A DNA stretch of 64,000 nucleotides from Pseudisothecium myosuroides (Eukaryota; Streptophyta; Bryopsida; Hypnales; Lembophyllaceae): NCBI GenBank assembly GCA_951799445.1, contig OX637288.1, positions 45,647,288 to 45,711,287 on the forward strand. Direction: 5' to 3'. A program made the translations under genes and the position numbers. The number at the start of each line of letters is the position of its first letter. Position 1 is the first letter of the stretch. The notes beneath the pieces were generated by a model, which was not told the origin of the DNA, did not search any database, and saw nothing but the letters and a program-made list of their open reading frames with translations. Positions 11,746-25,100 of the stretch are shown here, piece after piece.

Positions 11746-14380
11746 CAATCTTTGAAAATTGGAGGGCTTTCTAACTTGATTGCGGTAAACATCTTCCACT
11801 TGTCAGATTTTTGACAAACTAATTTTACACAACAATTATACATTGCTTTTGGGAAACAAAGTTTTGAGGCAATTTTGGAAGGACTCTGTTGAATCTTTAG
11901 GAATTTAAATGAATGCACTGAGAAAACAGTACAAAAATTGGATTTTAAGATTTCAAAGGTCATTTGGATGAATATGGAAAAACTCAGAAAAAATGCTTAT
12001 AAACTTATAATCATCACTAATAACAACAAATCATTGTTACAATTATTAAACTTAAATTGTTTTTATAAGAATGATTGGATATTGAAAGATGATTCCAATG
12101 CACTTTAACATGAATTATTTGGACATTATTCAATAAGTCATGAATTTTTAAAGTCTTATGTTTAGGTATAATAAAAATGAACACTAGATTCTCATTGACT
12201 CTCATGATTTGATTGCATACATTTTGTAAAATCAATTTTTTTTGGAGACACTTTTTGGTCCGAATGTAGGTGTCACAATTTGAGTAATGTTGATTATAGG
12301 TGTGCATACCTTATCCTTCAAAAGAATCGGCATACATTGGGTGGATTACAAATGTTTTCAAGAGCTTATGGCCACAACTATATGATGAATAACATCCAAA
12401 GATGTTGAAAAAATAGTTTTTTTCTATTCTTCAACAATGTGATTATTGTGGTCACACAATGCTTCATGATTATTGTGGAAGGTTCAAAATGAGTTCATTT
12501 AGGAATGGAAAAAAAATGAAAACTTGCAAAAATGAAGGTCTAAAACTTGTGTGATAGTTTGTTTTGCCCCCCAAAAGCTCAAAATCTGAATCCACCTTCC
12601 TCCCAAGGACTTTTAGGCCTAGGTTAAACCAAATCGAGAGGTGATATGGCCAAATTTTTGAAGGTTTTAATTGACTGCAATTGACTAGTCCTTAAAAATG
12701 AGTTTACACTATAAAATGAGAGGTCACGTGTCTCTAAGATGGTCCAATGACATGTAATATGTTTTTTTTCCTACATAGCAATAAACTAGAGCCACAAGTT
12801 TTGAGCTTGGGGATTTATATTAGACATAACGGTGGATCAAGCTAAAACTTGGGGATCCTTGTTGAAAAGCGTTGTTATAAAAAAAACTTAAGGCCTTCTT
12901 GGTGACTTACACCAATCCAAAGGACATGACCTCCAAAAGAGGACTTCTCAAGTCCCCTCGTTTTTGGTGCAAGCGGCGCTCCACGTGACGCCCTTCCTAA
13001 ATTATGTCCTCAATTTGCTCCAAACTACCGCAGAAGTGCAGAGATTAGGCCATTTCAACGGGCCTTTCTTCTTATCTCCGGCCTCCGCAGTCCTTCGTTG
13101 TTGTCAACAATCTTATGTGGCATTTGTTTTGAGTTATACAGTATGTTGTTTTAATAAGGCCAGTTGGGCTCCGAATCTCCGATGCTGAAGCAGGAATGCA
13201 TGATGCCTGCCTCCCCTGGCCCGCTTCTCAGGAATCGTATCGTTAGACATTTCTAAATTCAGATGCATCCCGAGTCATTTCAGTTTTAATGGCAGATTAT
13301 TGTTCTCAATTGTAGGTCAGTTGCATTGTATGCACAAACAATCCTCATAATTGAAGAATGCATCCGTTTAAATATTATTATTACCTGCATCATTTCGTCC
13401 ATTTGTCACTTGGTGCCTTCGAGTTGGTCCCCCGCTTGGACCACCACATCTTCATCTTCTAATGAAAGTTACCTAATGATGTGCACGTTGCACAGTTGCA
13501 ACAATCAAGTTAGCTTTGAATTTCAGATACTGGAATAAAGTGGGGGAGTCCTGGTCACAGGGCGAGTGAAGCTTCCAGGTTGACCCCAATTCTGCACAAC
13601 ACTAAAATGGATCTATTGACAGATCGAATATTTCGTCGTTATCTGTTGTGCACTGAGAATATTATGTTACTAATAAAACCCACACTACTATAATGCGAGA
13701 ACCTACGTCACAGCGTTCTGATACGAATGTGTCGTGGACGTAACAAACATGCCACGGTCTCTGATCAACCATGGTTGCCGGTGCTGCAGAAGAAAAATTC
13801 TTTCTGGGAGAAAAAACATGGGAGGCTTGCTGAAGAGGAGATGGGAGGCAATTGATTTCAGCTTTGAATTCCAAACTGTAATAAACTCTGATTATTCTTT
13901 TGCTCTTCATCTATCAGCTGCTCTCTCGGAAGTGACTGTAGAACTGATGCTTCATTATGCAAATTTCAAAGTCTTCTAATGCTGCACAATCCTTGACAAA
14001 TTGGGTTAATTGGAATCACAAAGTTGAGAATTTTGAGGAGACCATGTCCCAAATTTGTGCAAACTCGGATGGATGAAATGACCAAGAATTGAGTACCCAC
14101 CCACCCAAAATATCAAAATAGGCTCATATTGCTACATTTGGATGAATTCACATTTACCTTATAAGGACAGGTCTTGCTTGATAGTTTGACCCCCAATTGT
14201 ACCAAAAATTGTACTCTTCTTTTAAGTAGATGATTCCCATTGTACCAAAAAGGATGATTTTCACAATGACCAACCCGTGTTTACAGGGTTCAAAGATATT
14301 TCATCTACTAATTAACAAATTTATAAATGTCAATTCCTTCAATCCAGTCAAGATTGCAAGTTATTATGAAGTATCCCCGA
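11746..14380. other. Intergenic DNA, no gene recognised
   Basis: From 11746 to about 12550 the sequence is AT-rich and featureless. From about 12560 to 13980 GC content rises and several short ORFs occur (for example 12964-13188 and 13734-13979). None shows a domain or conserved motif I recognise, and none has supported splice partners. The rise may reflect old transcribed or upstream sequence of the isomerase copy. Confidence 0.5.
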
Positions 14381-14782
14381 CGTATTATCACTCTCCGTGC
14401 ACATTCTCCTCCCCTTCAATCCACAGCCAACAACCACAAAATGTGAATAAAACTTCAAACTCGATACTAAAATCCCTGATCCTCTGATAGTTTTGTGCCA
14501 CGGCCATGGTGGGAGCCCTGCAATCACAGAGAGTGCGTGCCCGGTGGACGCGGCGACAAAGCAGCCAACCCCCTCCTGGCCTTGCCTTTCTCATCCGCGC
14601 CCTCCCTTTTTTGTTGGAATCGTCACACGCGCGGATTCACCACGCCCGCAGTCTACCCGTCACGCAGACACACGCACGCACTCACACATAACTTACACTG
14701 GCTGCGTCCCGCTGCGACTTGGATAGTGATCCGAGGGCGCCAGTTGGTCCGCATTGCTGACTGGTTGCGTCGCAACGATTCG
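14381..14782 (+). promoter_or_regulatory. Upstream/5' UTR region of the isomerase copy
   Basis: A GC-rich stretch directly before the transit-peptide ATG. It includes pyrimidine-rich runs ('ctcctccccttcaatcc') and a CA-rich run near 14660-14690. The transcription start is not visible. The call rests on position and composition only. Confidence 0.4.
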
Positions 14783-16239
<1,457 letters not shown>

Positions 16240-16480
16240 GAAAGAAGTCGCCGTCACCGTCACGTCCATTTTGTGTTTCAATCTCTCCCTTGCCTCCTTG
16301 GCATCCCTTGATTGCATGCGGTATTATTCAGTCTAGAAATGAATCCACTGATCTTCACCCGAAACCATTCTGTGTGTTTTGTTGAATGGTCTCTGAGGAG
16401 TTGAGGTACTGTTGTATCTGTATTGTGGATCACATGAGTTCCTGGAGGTTCTTGCTCTTAATAAAGCAACGGGGCCTGGT
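16240..16480 (+). other. 3' flank of the isomerase copy with poly(A) signal
   Basis: An AATAAA hexamer lies at 16460-16465, about 220 bases after the stop. No poly(A) tract or flanking target repeat is visible, so a simple processed-pseudogene origin is not supported by the 3' end. Confidence 0.5.
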
Positions 16481-17374
16481 TTATTTTCGCATTGTTTGTG
16501 TGTTTTGCAATGGGTTTGCACTGTCTACAACGGGTTTAGAACAATGCTTGGGGAGAATTGGAGTAGTTTAGTTATGAGTGAGCTGATTTAGTTTGTAAGA
16601 GATTTGGTTGACATGATCAAGCGCGAGCCAATCTCAGTCTAAATCTCCAATTTTGTCTTGTTTATAACAAAACTTAAAGCAAATCTTTCCGGGGTGTACC
16701 ATTGAAACACTCGTTCATTTTAGTTTGGCCAAATACTGTAACTTGTGCGTGCTCAGATTCTTCCAAAATGACCTATTCTGAAGCTTTGTGTGGTGTACTA
16801 TATTGAGGCAGTGCTTTTATGGTTCTTTTAAAATTTAACAAAATTGTTTCACTGGTTCATTCTTGCTAGGTAGAATTTTTCTACACACTGTACTGAACAT
16901 GTAGAAAGTTATTGTATTGGCTACTTTTGGGTTAGTTTTTGCAAGTTTGCCACAAGTAATGAAGCAAGTTGGTTAATTTGCATTCAAAAATCTCTCTAAT
17001 TGGATTAATCTCACAAAAAATTATTCTAAGCGGCTAGTTAAAAACCATGCTGAAAAAAAATTCCACTATATTCACAAGGGACTTGACAGATTTATTGGTG
17101 ATTTTTGTGTAGGGAATAGTTGAGTCAATTGCGGGCTTCCACCTGTGTCCATTTTAGGCTTGTGTATTTGTTGCAATGAGACTGTTTGAGTCGTGAGATC
17201 GTCAACATGGTTGTTTGTGTAGATTCTAAGATTCAGTAGTTGGCATTGGGTATACATTAGAGATAGACATAAAGTAGCTAGTGCAAATACTCTATAAAGA
17301 GGGTAGAAGATCCAAATCTATACACCAAAATTTTGTCCAAATTGTTTCTATTAAACACTCGTTCATTTGAAAAG
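16481..17374. other. Intergenic DNA, nothing recognised
   Basis: Moderately AT-rich sequence without convincing ORFs or repeats between the isomerase 3' flank and the tandem repeat pair. Confidence 0.5.
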
Positions 17375-19275
17375 TTTATAAATTAAAATTCTTCTTGTTA
17401 TTTAAACTTTGAGCCTATATCCATATTTTACTAATTGTTATCTATTGAACGGTTTGAAAATCTTGACTTTCCCATGTTGTTTTATATTACAATATACACA
17501 CATATGCATAGAGACACACATATGAGCGTATGTATATATATTTGAATTAAATTTGTACTTAGTACATTATATGAATTTTTTTCCATTTTCCTTACAAATT
17601 TACAAAATTCGAAAAATTTATTTTTTCTAAAATTATTGAAAACTTTATGAATTTTCTCTAGAAGGATGGAACCTATGACTATACTTTCAAACTTGGAAAT
17701 TCTCAGTCACATTATGTGCTATACTTTGTCACAAGTGAAAGAAATATTCTGTTTTTATATTTTAGAGATGAAATCTCATGTCTTATGTAAGCCATAAAAA
17801 ATTTAGATTTTTTATACAAAATACTGTAAAGGTAGAGAAAATTCATACAAAATACAAAATATAGTTAAAAAAATCTAAAATTCTCACTATAGGTATGCAT
17901 TATAGTGTAGATAAAATTTTCTTATTTTTCTATAATTAAAATATTGTTTGGCCATCATTATAGCTTATAATTTAAATTTATATTGCAATGAAATGTATGG
18001 TGTGTTTGATGGTGTTCATGTGTGTTTTCATCCTATTTGAACATGTGCTACCAACTTAGATAAAGTCATGCTCTTAATGTTTAATTTTGGACAAAAAATA
18101 GGGACCAATTAGCATGTGTCTACACAAATAATGTTAACATTCTAAACAAGCACAAATATAGAATGAGAACTCAAAATAATATCTAAAACACAATTTGGCA
18201 TGTATTCACTGATTGTGAATCAAATAGGGGGTGCAACTAAAAGAAACCACTACTTTCCAATTACTTCATTGAATGCAATGTATAAAAACTCATTCTGTTT
18301 CAAATTAAGGAACATATTTAGTTTGTATCAAACAAGAATATTTTATAGTGAAATAACACTATAAACCACCAATGGACAAGTAGCTTGATTATGAGAGCAA
18401 TGTTTATACTCATAATGCAACCTTCTATACTTGACCTTCATTCTATAGTAAATTAATGATAAGCAATCTCCCGGCTTGAAAGTGTTCCAAGAGTGTGACC
18501 TTTCCAAACAATTCTAGCTTCACGCTCTCATATCTCTTATAGAACTCTTGTAACATCACGAGTTGGGTTCAACATTCCAGTTGATGAAAAAGGTTGTCAA
18601 TGTGGGGACATAGGTTCGATTCCTCATGTCTCCATATACCCTCCAATTCTTCATAGACTGGTAGCACACCAATAGAAGTAGATGTCCAGTAATTGCACAC
18701 CTACTTGCATTGATGTGTTATAGTCTATGAACACTAATCCCCAATTTTTTAAAGGAAAAATGTTTGAAAATATTATGTAAGATGAGTATTTTAAATTTGG
18801 AGTATAGCACAAAGCAAAAAACTTTTACCATCAATAAATCCATTAAACATTTTTATTGCAATCTCTGTGTTTACATGTGTTTACATTTTGAACATTGTAA
18901 TGCAAACATTTATATAATTATCCTCTAGCCTGCTTTAGGGATCATATTTGGAATTTAATGATCCCAACTTCCTATGTAACATAAGTCCCTAAAGCACTCT
19001 TGAAGACCCAAGAATGTAGGAAGAGTGATCATCTTGTATAAATTGCGTAACTTAGACCATCTCACCTTTCAAACGAACATTTTTTACAGATACCTAGAGC
19101 CTCTTCAAGGTAGAAGGGTCCCTAGCTTCTATAACTAGTTTATGTTATGTAGTTTGTTATTGACATATTTTATAGACTTGAAGTTCTTATAGTTTAGCAA
19201 ATGGTGAAGTAGTAGCTCACCATCCATTTGAAACCTTTGTCCTGAAAAAGTGTCCATGGTTTTATTGGAATTCTA
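17375..19275. repeat. Tandem repeat pair, unit 1 (~1.9 kb)
   Basis: Unit 1 aligns in direct orientation with unit 2 (19276-20960) over nearly its whole length. Matching anchors include 'aactttgagccta' (17405 and 19308), 'ttttatattttagagatgaaatc' (17753 and 19593), 'gcattgatgtgtt' (18708 and 20389) and 'gaagtagtagctcacc' (19206 and 20894). Neither unit contains an ORF of note. It is an AT-rich, non-coding segment of unknown class. Confidence 0.8.
18560..18640 (+). repeat. tRNA-like RNA polymerase III box pair (fossil SINE head?)
   Basis: GGTTCGATTCC at 18613-18623 is a perfect B box. About 35 bases upstream, 'ttccagttgatgaaaaagg' resembles an A box. The cloverleaf is not complete and no anticodon stem can be drawn, so this is not a tRNA gene. 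The homologous part of unit 2 (about 20310-20345) has a better A-box-like segment ('gggccagttgatgaag') but has lost the B box through a deletion. Confidence 0.45.
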
Positions 19276-20960
19276 TTGGTCTAATTTGAAATTCTTATTG
19301 CAATTTGAACTTTGAGCCTACATACATTATTTACTGATTTTTATTTATTGAATGATTTGAAATTTTTGACCTTTTGATGTTGTTTTATGCTATAATATAT
19401 ATTGATGATGAAAATTTCAAATTCTTTAAATAAATTTTGTATTTGATAGAAATTTTCTTTTGTTTTTCTTTCAAATTGAAAATTTTGTGACTTATCTCTA
19501 GAATGATGGAGACTATGATTAGTCCCTCAAACTTCACATCCTCAGTCACATTGTGTGCTACATTTTGTCTCAATAAGTGATTGAAATATTTTGTTTTTAT
19601 ATTTTAGAGATGAAATCACATGTCCTATGTAAGTCGAAAAAAATTTAGATGTTTTTTGCAAAGATTTATAAAGGTAAAGAAAGTTCATATAAAATACAAA
19701 ATACAATACAACAATCTCAAATTCTCACTATAAGTGTGTATCATAGTGTAGACAAAATTACCTTATTTTTCTATAATTAAAATATTAGTTGACAATTGTT
19801 ATAGGACTATAGTTTAAATTTATATTGCAATAAAATGTGTGGTGTGTTTGATGGTGCTCATGTGAGTTTTCATCCATTTTTGGACTTGTACAATCAACTA
19901 AAATAAATTCACATTTTAAATGTTTAATTTTGGACAAAAAACAATCAATTGCTAAATAGGGACCAAGTAGAATATATCCACATAAATGTTGTTAACGTTC
20001 TAAACAAGCACAAACATAGAAGGAGAATTCTAATTAAATTTAAAAAATAATTTGGTATGTGTTCAAAGGCTGTAGGTCAAAGAAGGGTTGTAACCAAAAG
20101 ATTTTACCAATTTCTAAACACCTTATTGAATGCAATGTATAAAAAAACTCATTCCATCTTTCAAATTAAGCAACATGTTCAATTTGTATCAAACAAGATT
20201 ATTTTACATGTTGAAATGGCACTATAAACCACCAATAGAGCTCTTGTGTCTCTTTAAATATTTTTATATAGAACCGTTGTAACATCACTAGTTGGATTCA
20301 AATGGGCCAGTTGATGAAGAAAGATGTCAATGTAGAGACCGACAACACACCAATAGAAGTAGATGTCCAATAATTGCACATCCGCTTGCATTGATGTGTT
20401 GCCTTCTATGAACATTAGTCCCCAAGTTTTTGAAGAAAAAACATTTTGAATTATATCATGTGAGATATGAATATTTAAAATGTGGAACATAGCACAAATC
20501 AAGAAAACTTTGACCATCTATAAATCCATTAAATATTATTTTTGCAATCTTTGTATCTACACTTTGAACATTGTAATGCAAGCATCTGCATAATTACCTC
20601 CTAGAAAAGGGTTTGCTTTTAAGGAACATACTTGAAGTTGAATGATCCTAATTTTCCATGTGGCATAAATTCCTAAAGCACTCTTAAAGACCCAAGAAAA
20701 TTAGGAAGAATCATCCTTGTGTGAGTCACACAACTTAGGCCATCTCATCCTTCGGAAGAACATTCTCCATAGATACTAGGACCCTCTTCAAGTTAGCAAA
20801 GTCCCTAGCTTCTAAAACTAGTCAATGTTATGTATTTAGTATTTTGACACATTTTATAGACTCAAATACCTTCTTGTAGTCTAGTGAATGGTTGAAGTAG
20901 TAGCTCACCGTCCCATTTGAAGTACTCCCTTCATCCCAAAATAAGTATCCATGGTTTTGT
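19276..20960. repeat. Tandem repeat pair, unit 2 (~1.7 kb)
   Basis: Direct repeat of 17375-19275 with several deletions. Its right end carries 'tactcccttcatcccaaaat' followed by 'aagtatccatggttttgtt', and the same position of unit 1 has 'ctttgtcctgaaaaagtgt' followed by 'ccatggttttatt'. These ends resemble Stowaway MITE termini, but no inverted partner was found. Confidence 0.75.
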
Positions 20961-22174
20961 TGAAAACATTTGATGCCAATTTCATTGATCATGTTATGAA
21001 AATCATAAAATCAAAAGGGTCCAATTTTTATGTCACCAGAATCAATGAAGAACATTTCATGTGTACAGTACATTCCAACCTTAATAAAATTGCACAAAAG
21101 AAGCGAAACGGCGTTGTTCAATTCTCTCTTTGGGGAGCGAAGGAACGGAAGTGGCTGGAATTTTTCAATGTGTAATACACTGGTGAATAAGATCTCCAAC
21201 GTTTTCTCCGAGGCTGCAGCCATCAAAACGAACAAGAATTTCAGCAAGCCGTCGATTCAAAAGAGCAGGATGCCCTTCAATCAAGACAGGTTCATTTAAA
21301 AGATCAAGAATGAGATACCAATAGCATTGCAGGACACCAGAGACACGGGAAAGACATACTAAATCTTCTGTTACTGCTAGAAAAGTCAATGGAATAGAAG
21401 AACAAAGCAACTACCGGTACACCTGTTGCTGTCCACTTGGTCACTTCACGCATAAAAGATCCAGTAGGCATCTCGCCCCAAGTATGTGTACTGCCAAGCA
21501 AACGCACCATCAATCTCACACATATGAGGGTCTGCGTATAAATGCAAGGAGAGGCAAGAAGTGTATCACAAGCACAACTAGCTGTAACTAACTAAAACTA
21601 GTTATAATTGAACCAACATGTACATCAGAAAAATGTTGTTTTAAGCTTCCAGACATGCATCAGAAAATCAAGCACCACCAGCACATCAAATTGGAAGAAC
21701 ATTTTTTCTGCCAGATGAAAGATCATGGAAATATAATTCCATACCAGTATAGGACAAGAGACGTTTGTGGACGTGACTCGATCGCATAAGTTCACGGCTC
21801 ATCATTCTCCAGCTTACGTCCTGATATTAGGCATTGGTACCAGTTTAAAAGTAAGAATCATAGGTATCGATAAATTACCCAATTAGTACATCAGGCTTGA
21901 ATTCACGATGTGCCAAAACTAGCACAAAGGAATTCACTGAACTGAATGCACGGCAGCTTGCAGTTAACAGAAGTGAGCAGCCAAAAGCAGCTGTGAGATT
22001 GTTAAAATGTAAAAAAAAAACTGAACTGATAAATTACACATCCTCTTCATTTCATGTCAAGCACGACTAATATGATCTCGTAAATGTAAACAAAGAGTTG
22101 GCATAAATTACCTGGGGTTCAAGTACCCCCGGATGAATTCCAAAGCGTGAGCGGGCTGTTCCTCAATCACACCA
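20961..22174 (-). other. 3' flank / probable 3' UTR of the nucleotidyltransferase gene
   Basis: This is sequence downstream of the stop at 22175 on the minus strand. A good splice donor (aacccCAG/gtaattt) lies about 60 bases after the stop near 22110, so the 3' UTR may be spliced. ORFs at 21165-21410 and 21304-21519 (minus) have no domain I recognise. Confidence 0.4.
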
Positions 22175-25100
22175 TCACTTTCCAACGAAACTGGGTATGA
22201 TTTTCTGTAACAAATTAAAGCTGTCTTCCCCTTTGCTCACGTCTGCAGCAGACGCTTCAAATAACTCTTTTTCTAAAATGGAGACAGCGTCTGCAAAAGC
22301 CTGATTCAAAGCAACATACAATGCATAGTATTAGTTTGTTCAACTTAAAAATACTCACACTTATTCTTGCAGTCGCAGATAATAAAAGGAAGCAGCTGCA
22401 CCATGTAAAGCTTCATGAACAAAAGTCTTAAACTCCCGTAAATAAGACTAATCAAGTCTTGGTCAACTCCGCAACATTACACTCTACTAGCTCTTGCTGC
22501 ATGAAAATGAAATGTGACTGTTAATAAGTACTTCACATAGCCTGGAGGCCATTGCAGAAAGCTTCATAGATAATCACACGCTCTCATGCAGCAGGAACCG
22601 TATGCCGACCTGAAGACTTATGAAAAGATAGACCAAAATCCTCGCCTTACCTTCACAATCTGCTGAATGCGGAAACAGGTGCTGCCAACGTTATTCTCGT
22701 AATCGAACGGATCTTGAATATACAATGGATCAATACTGCAACGACGAAAGGAGCCTCTGATTAAATAAACTCTGGTGTATGTGTACATTGTATCACCATA
22801 GATTGTGGCACAAAAATATCAAAGAGTTAGGTCTAGCAGCCAATTCTCTACTGCACTATGTGGGCAAGCTGTCAACAAATGCAGGCATACGCAATAATTA
22901 AAGCTGAGAATGTAACCTGCAATTAGGTGTTAAAATGCACGGGTGCAGTTATGAGAAAAGACGAAATCAATACCTGGGGCCACGATCTCGGCTTACATAC
23001 TTTCCTCCACTTCGAATTTGGACGCACATACTTCGCGGATCAAACACCGATCTTCAAAAGGTAATAACAAATCAGATATACATTGTTACAATACGCAAGT
23101 GAAATACTGTTCAAACTGCTGTAGACATATATATTCTGCTGTGACACCTGAAAATTCTGAACTCTTATTAAGGAAATAAATAGACGACTGAACCCATGCG
23201 CAGTAAAGCTTACCCGAAAAAATGGAGGAAATCCATAAACAAACTTCCAAGGTTCTGTATCAGATACCATCAAGCAAGAGTTAGGACAGAATGATCAGGT
23301 GAACTGTACAACCTTATCAGACCTTTTCCTGAGTAAAATTTATGTTGAGTGAAATTCAACCAGTAATTGCTAGAGAAAACAGCGACAATGGCATTGAACG
23401 TTGAGAAATACGCAATACAGTCTTCGCCAAAGAAGCAACCTCGTTTGAAGATGGTCGTCCAAGATGTTGTTGGTGTTGGAGGAATCGTGTAATCAATAAG
23501 ACCTGAGGACATTGTTGAACACCCCATAAGAGTAAGGAAATTGAAAATTGAATAAAGAGGGCAAAATGCCAACCTTGATATCATTATGTACTCATGAGCT
23601 TTCAAGGTACTATCACAAGACAGCTTACCAAGTTCAGTATTTCTAGCAAATAAAACTTGGTCTTTTTACTACCTCCTCTCGAACACTGTTATTTTTCTCC
23701 TTTACATTCCTAAAGAGAAAGATAAATAATTAATTACAAGACATCCCTGACAAAAAGAAACAGTAGAAATCGTCTTAATCTATTTTCGAATGCACTCACC
23801 AGACACAGACATTAGTTAGTGAGCTGAAAGCGGTCACAAAAAACATATGATTGTAGAGCGTACAAAATAAACTACAGAGAAGAAATAATAAATTAAAGAA
23901 CTCATAAAAAAGAGCTTTTTAGAAACGTCCGAAAGAAATGGATGTGATTGCTAACCTGGCAGTATGAACTAAGACCACCCTTGTCAGCATTGTCCAGGCT
24001 TCGGTCTGCAAGGAACTGCTTTAGCACTAACGCCAGGGGTGTCAATGGAGGAAATTGCCCCATTAACTCCCGAACCTGGCCGTGACGTTCACTGCGTCAG
24101 AAAGACTACATGGTACACAGTAATTGAAAATCTCAATCCTGCATGTGATGTGCTGAAAGACGAGTTACGGATCAGAAACATCAACTGTTGCTCTAAGAGT
24201 GATTGCATACAAAAGACCACATATTAAACCCACAGAGCATCAACTCTTAAATCAAGGAGTATAGTGACAAAATACCAATTCGGATGTACGAAGGCCTGTG
24301 TTGGTCGGAGCTTCGAAACTGATATCAAGACGGACTATTTGACGGTCTTTCTCAGAACCCCACGGGCCCTCCTTCCCTGCAGAGTCGCCGGAACCTTGAC
24401 TAGTCGGTGAACCATCGAGCGCATCGTTGCTTGTACCCATGGGACATGTCTCTTTAACGCTCAAGGAAATGTCACCCAACTGGCACTGATGCGGTAAAAT
24501 GTGAGCCTTTAATCGTATTATTGGCACCTGCAAAAATTGCCGGCTGATTATAAACCCACAGGTGCAGTGAAAGGAACAAGGGGAATCTGGAGTCTGCATT
24601 GCAAAAGAAATAATAAAATACGAAAAGGGAAGAAACAGTCACGTAGTCAGCAAGCAAAGAAAGGCTCGTCCAAGTGGTCGTATTATGTACCATCGTGTGC
24701 TCAAAAACTTGAAGGGACTTAACCCAATCTTGATCTTCAAGGTTACGTGCTGCATGCTGTGATCCAACAATCTCCTCTATAAGTATATACAATCCCAAAC
24801 TAGAATCAAAAGGTCATTCTTAAGAAGGTCACTCATTCTATCAAAAACTCCTTGAAAGATTAGTGCGCTCTCAGAGACGTCGTCAAAGCATACATAAAAG
24901 GATCATTTCACAGCGGAGGCAACACGAACCAGCAAGCAAGTCTCCTTAACCCCATCAATCCGCCCTTCCAGTATTCCAGCTTGTTTGATAGGTTCCCGCG
25001 CCTATGCAAGACACATTCATACGGCAACATTGCAATTGCAGTACCATGAAAAATGTCAATACCTGGACATGTTTGAACATGATAAATATCTGCAAATCTA

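Noticed and set aside
18560..18640. Functional tRNA gene at the perfect B box
   Set aside because: No acceptor or anticodon stem can be formed, so it is at most a tRNA-derived repeat head.
21011..21519. Minus-strand ORFs of 71-81 codons as an extra 3' exon of the nucleotidyltransferase gene
   Set aside because: The reading frame already ends at 22175 with a family-typical C-terminus ('KIIPSF'), and these ORFs show no conserved motif. They are more likely 3' UTR or flank.
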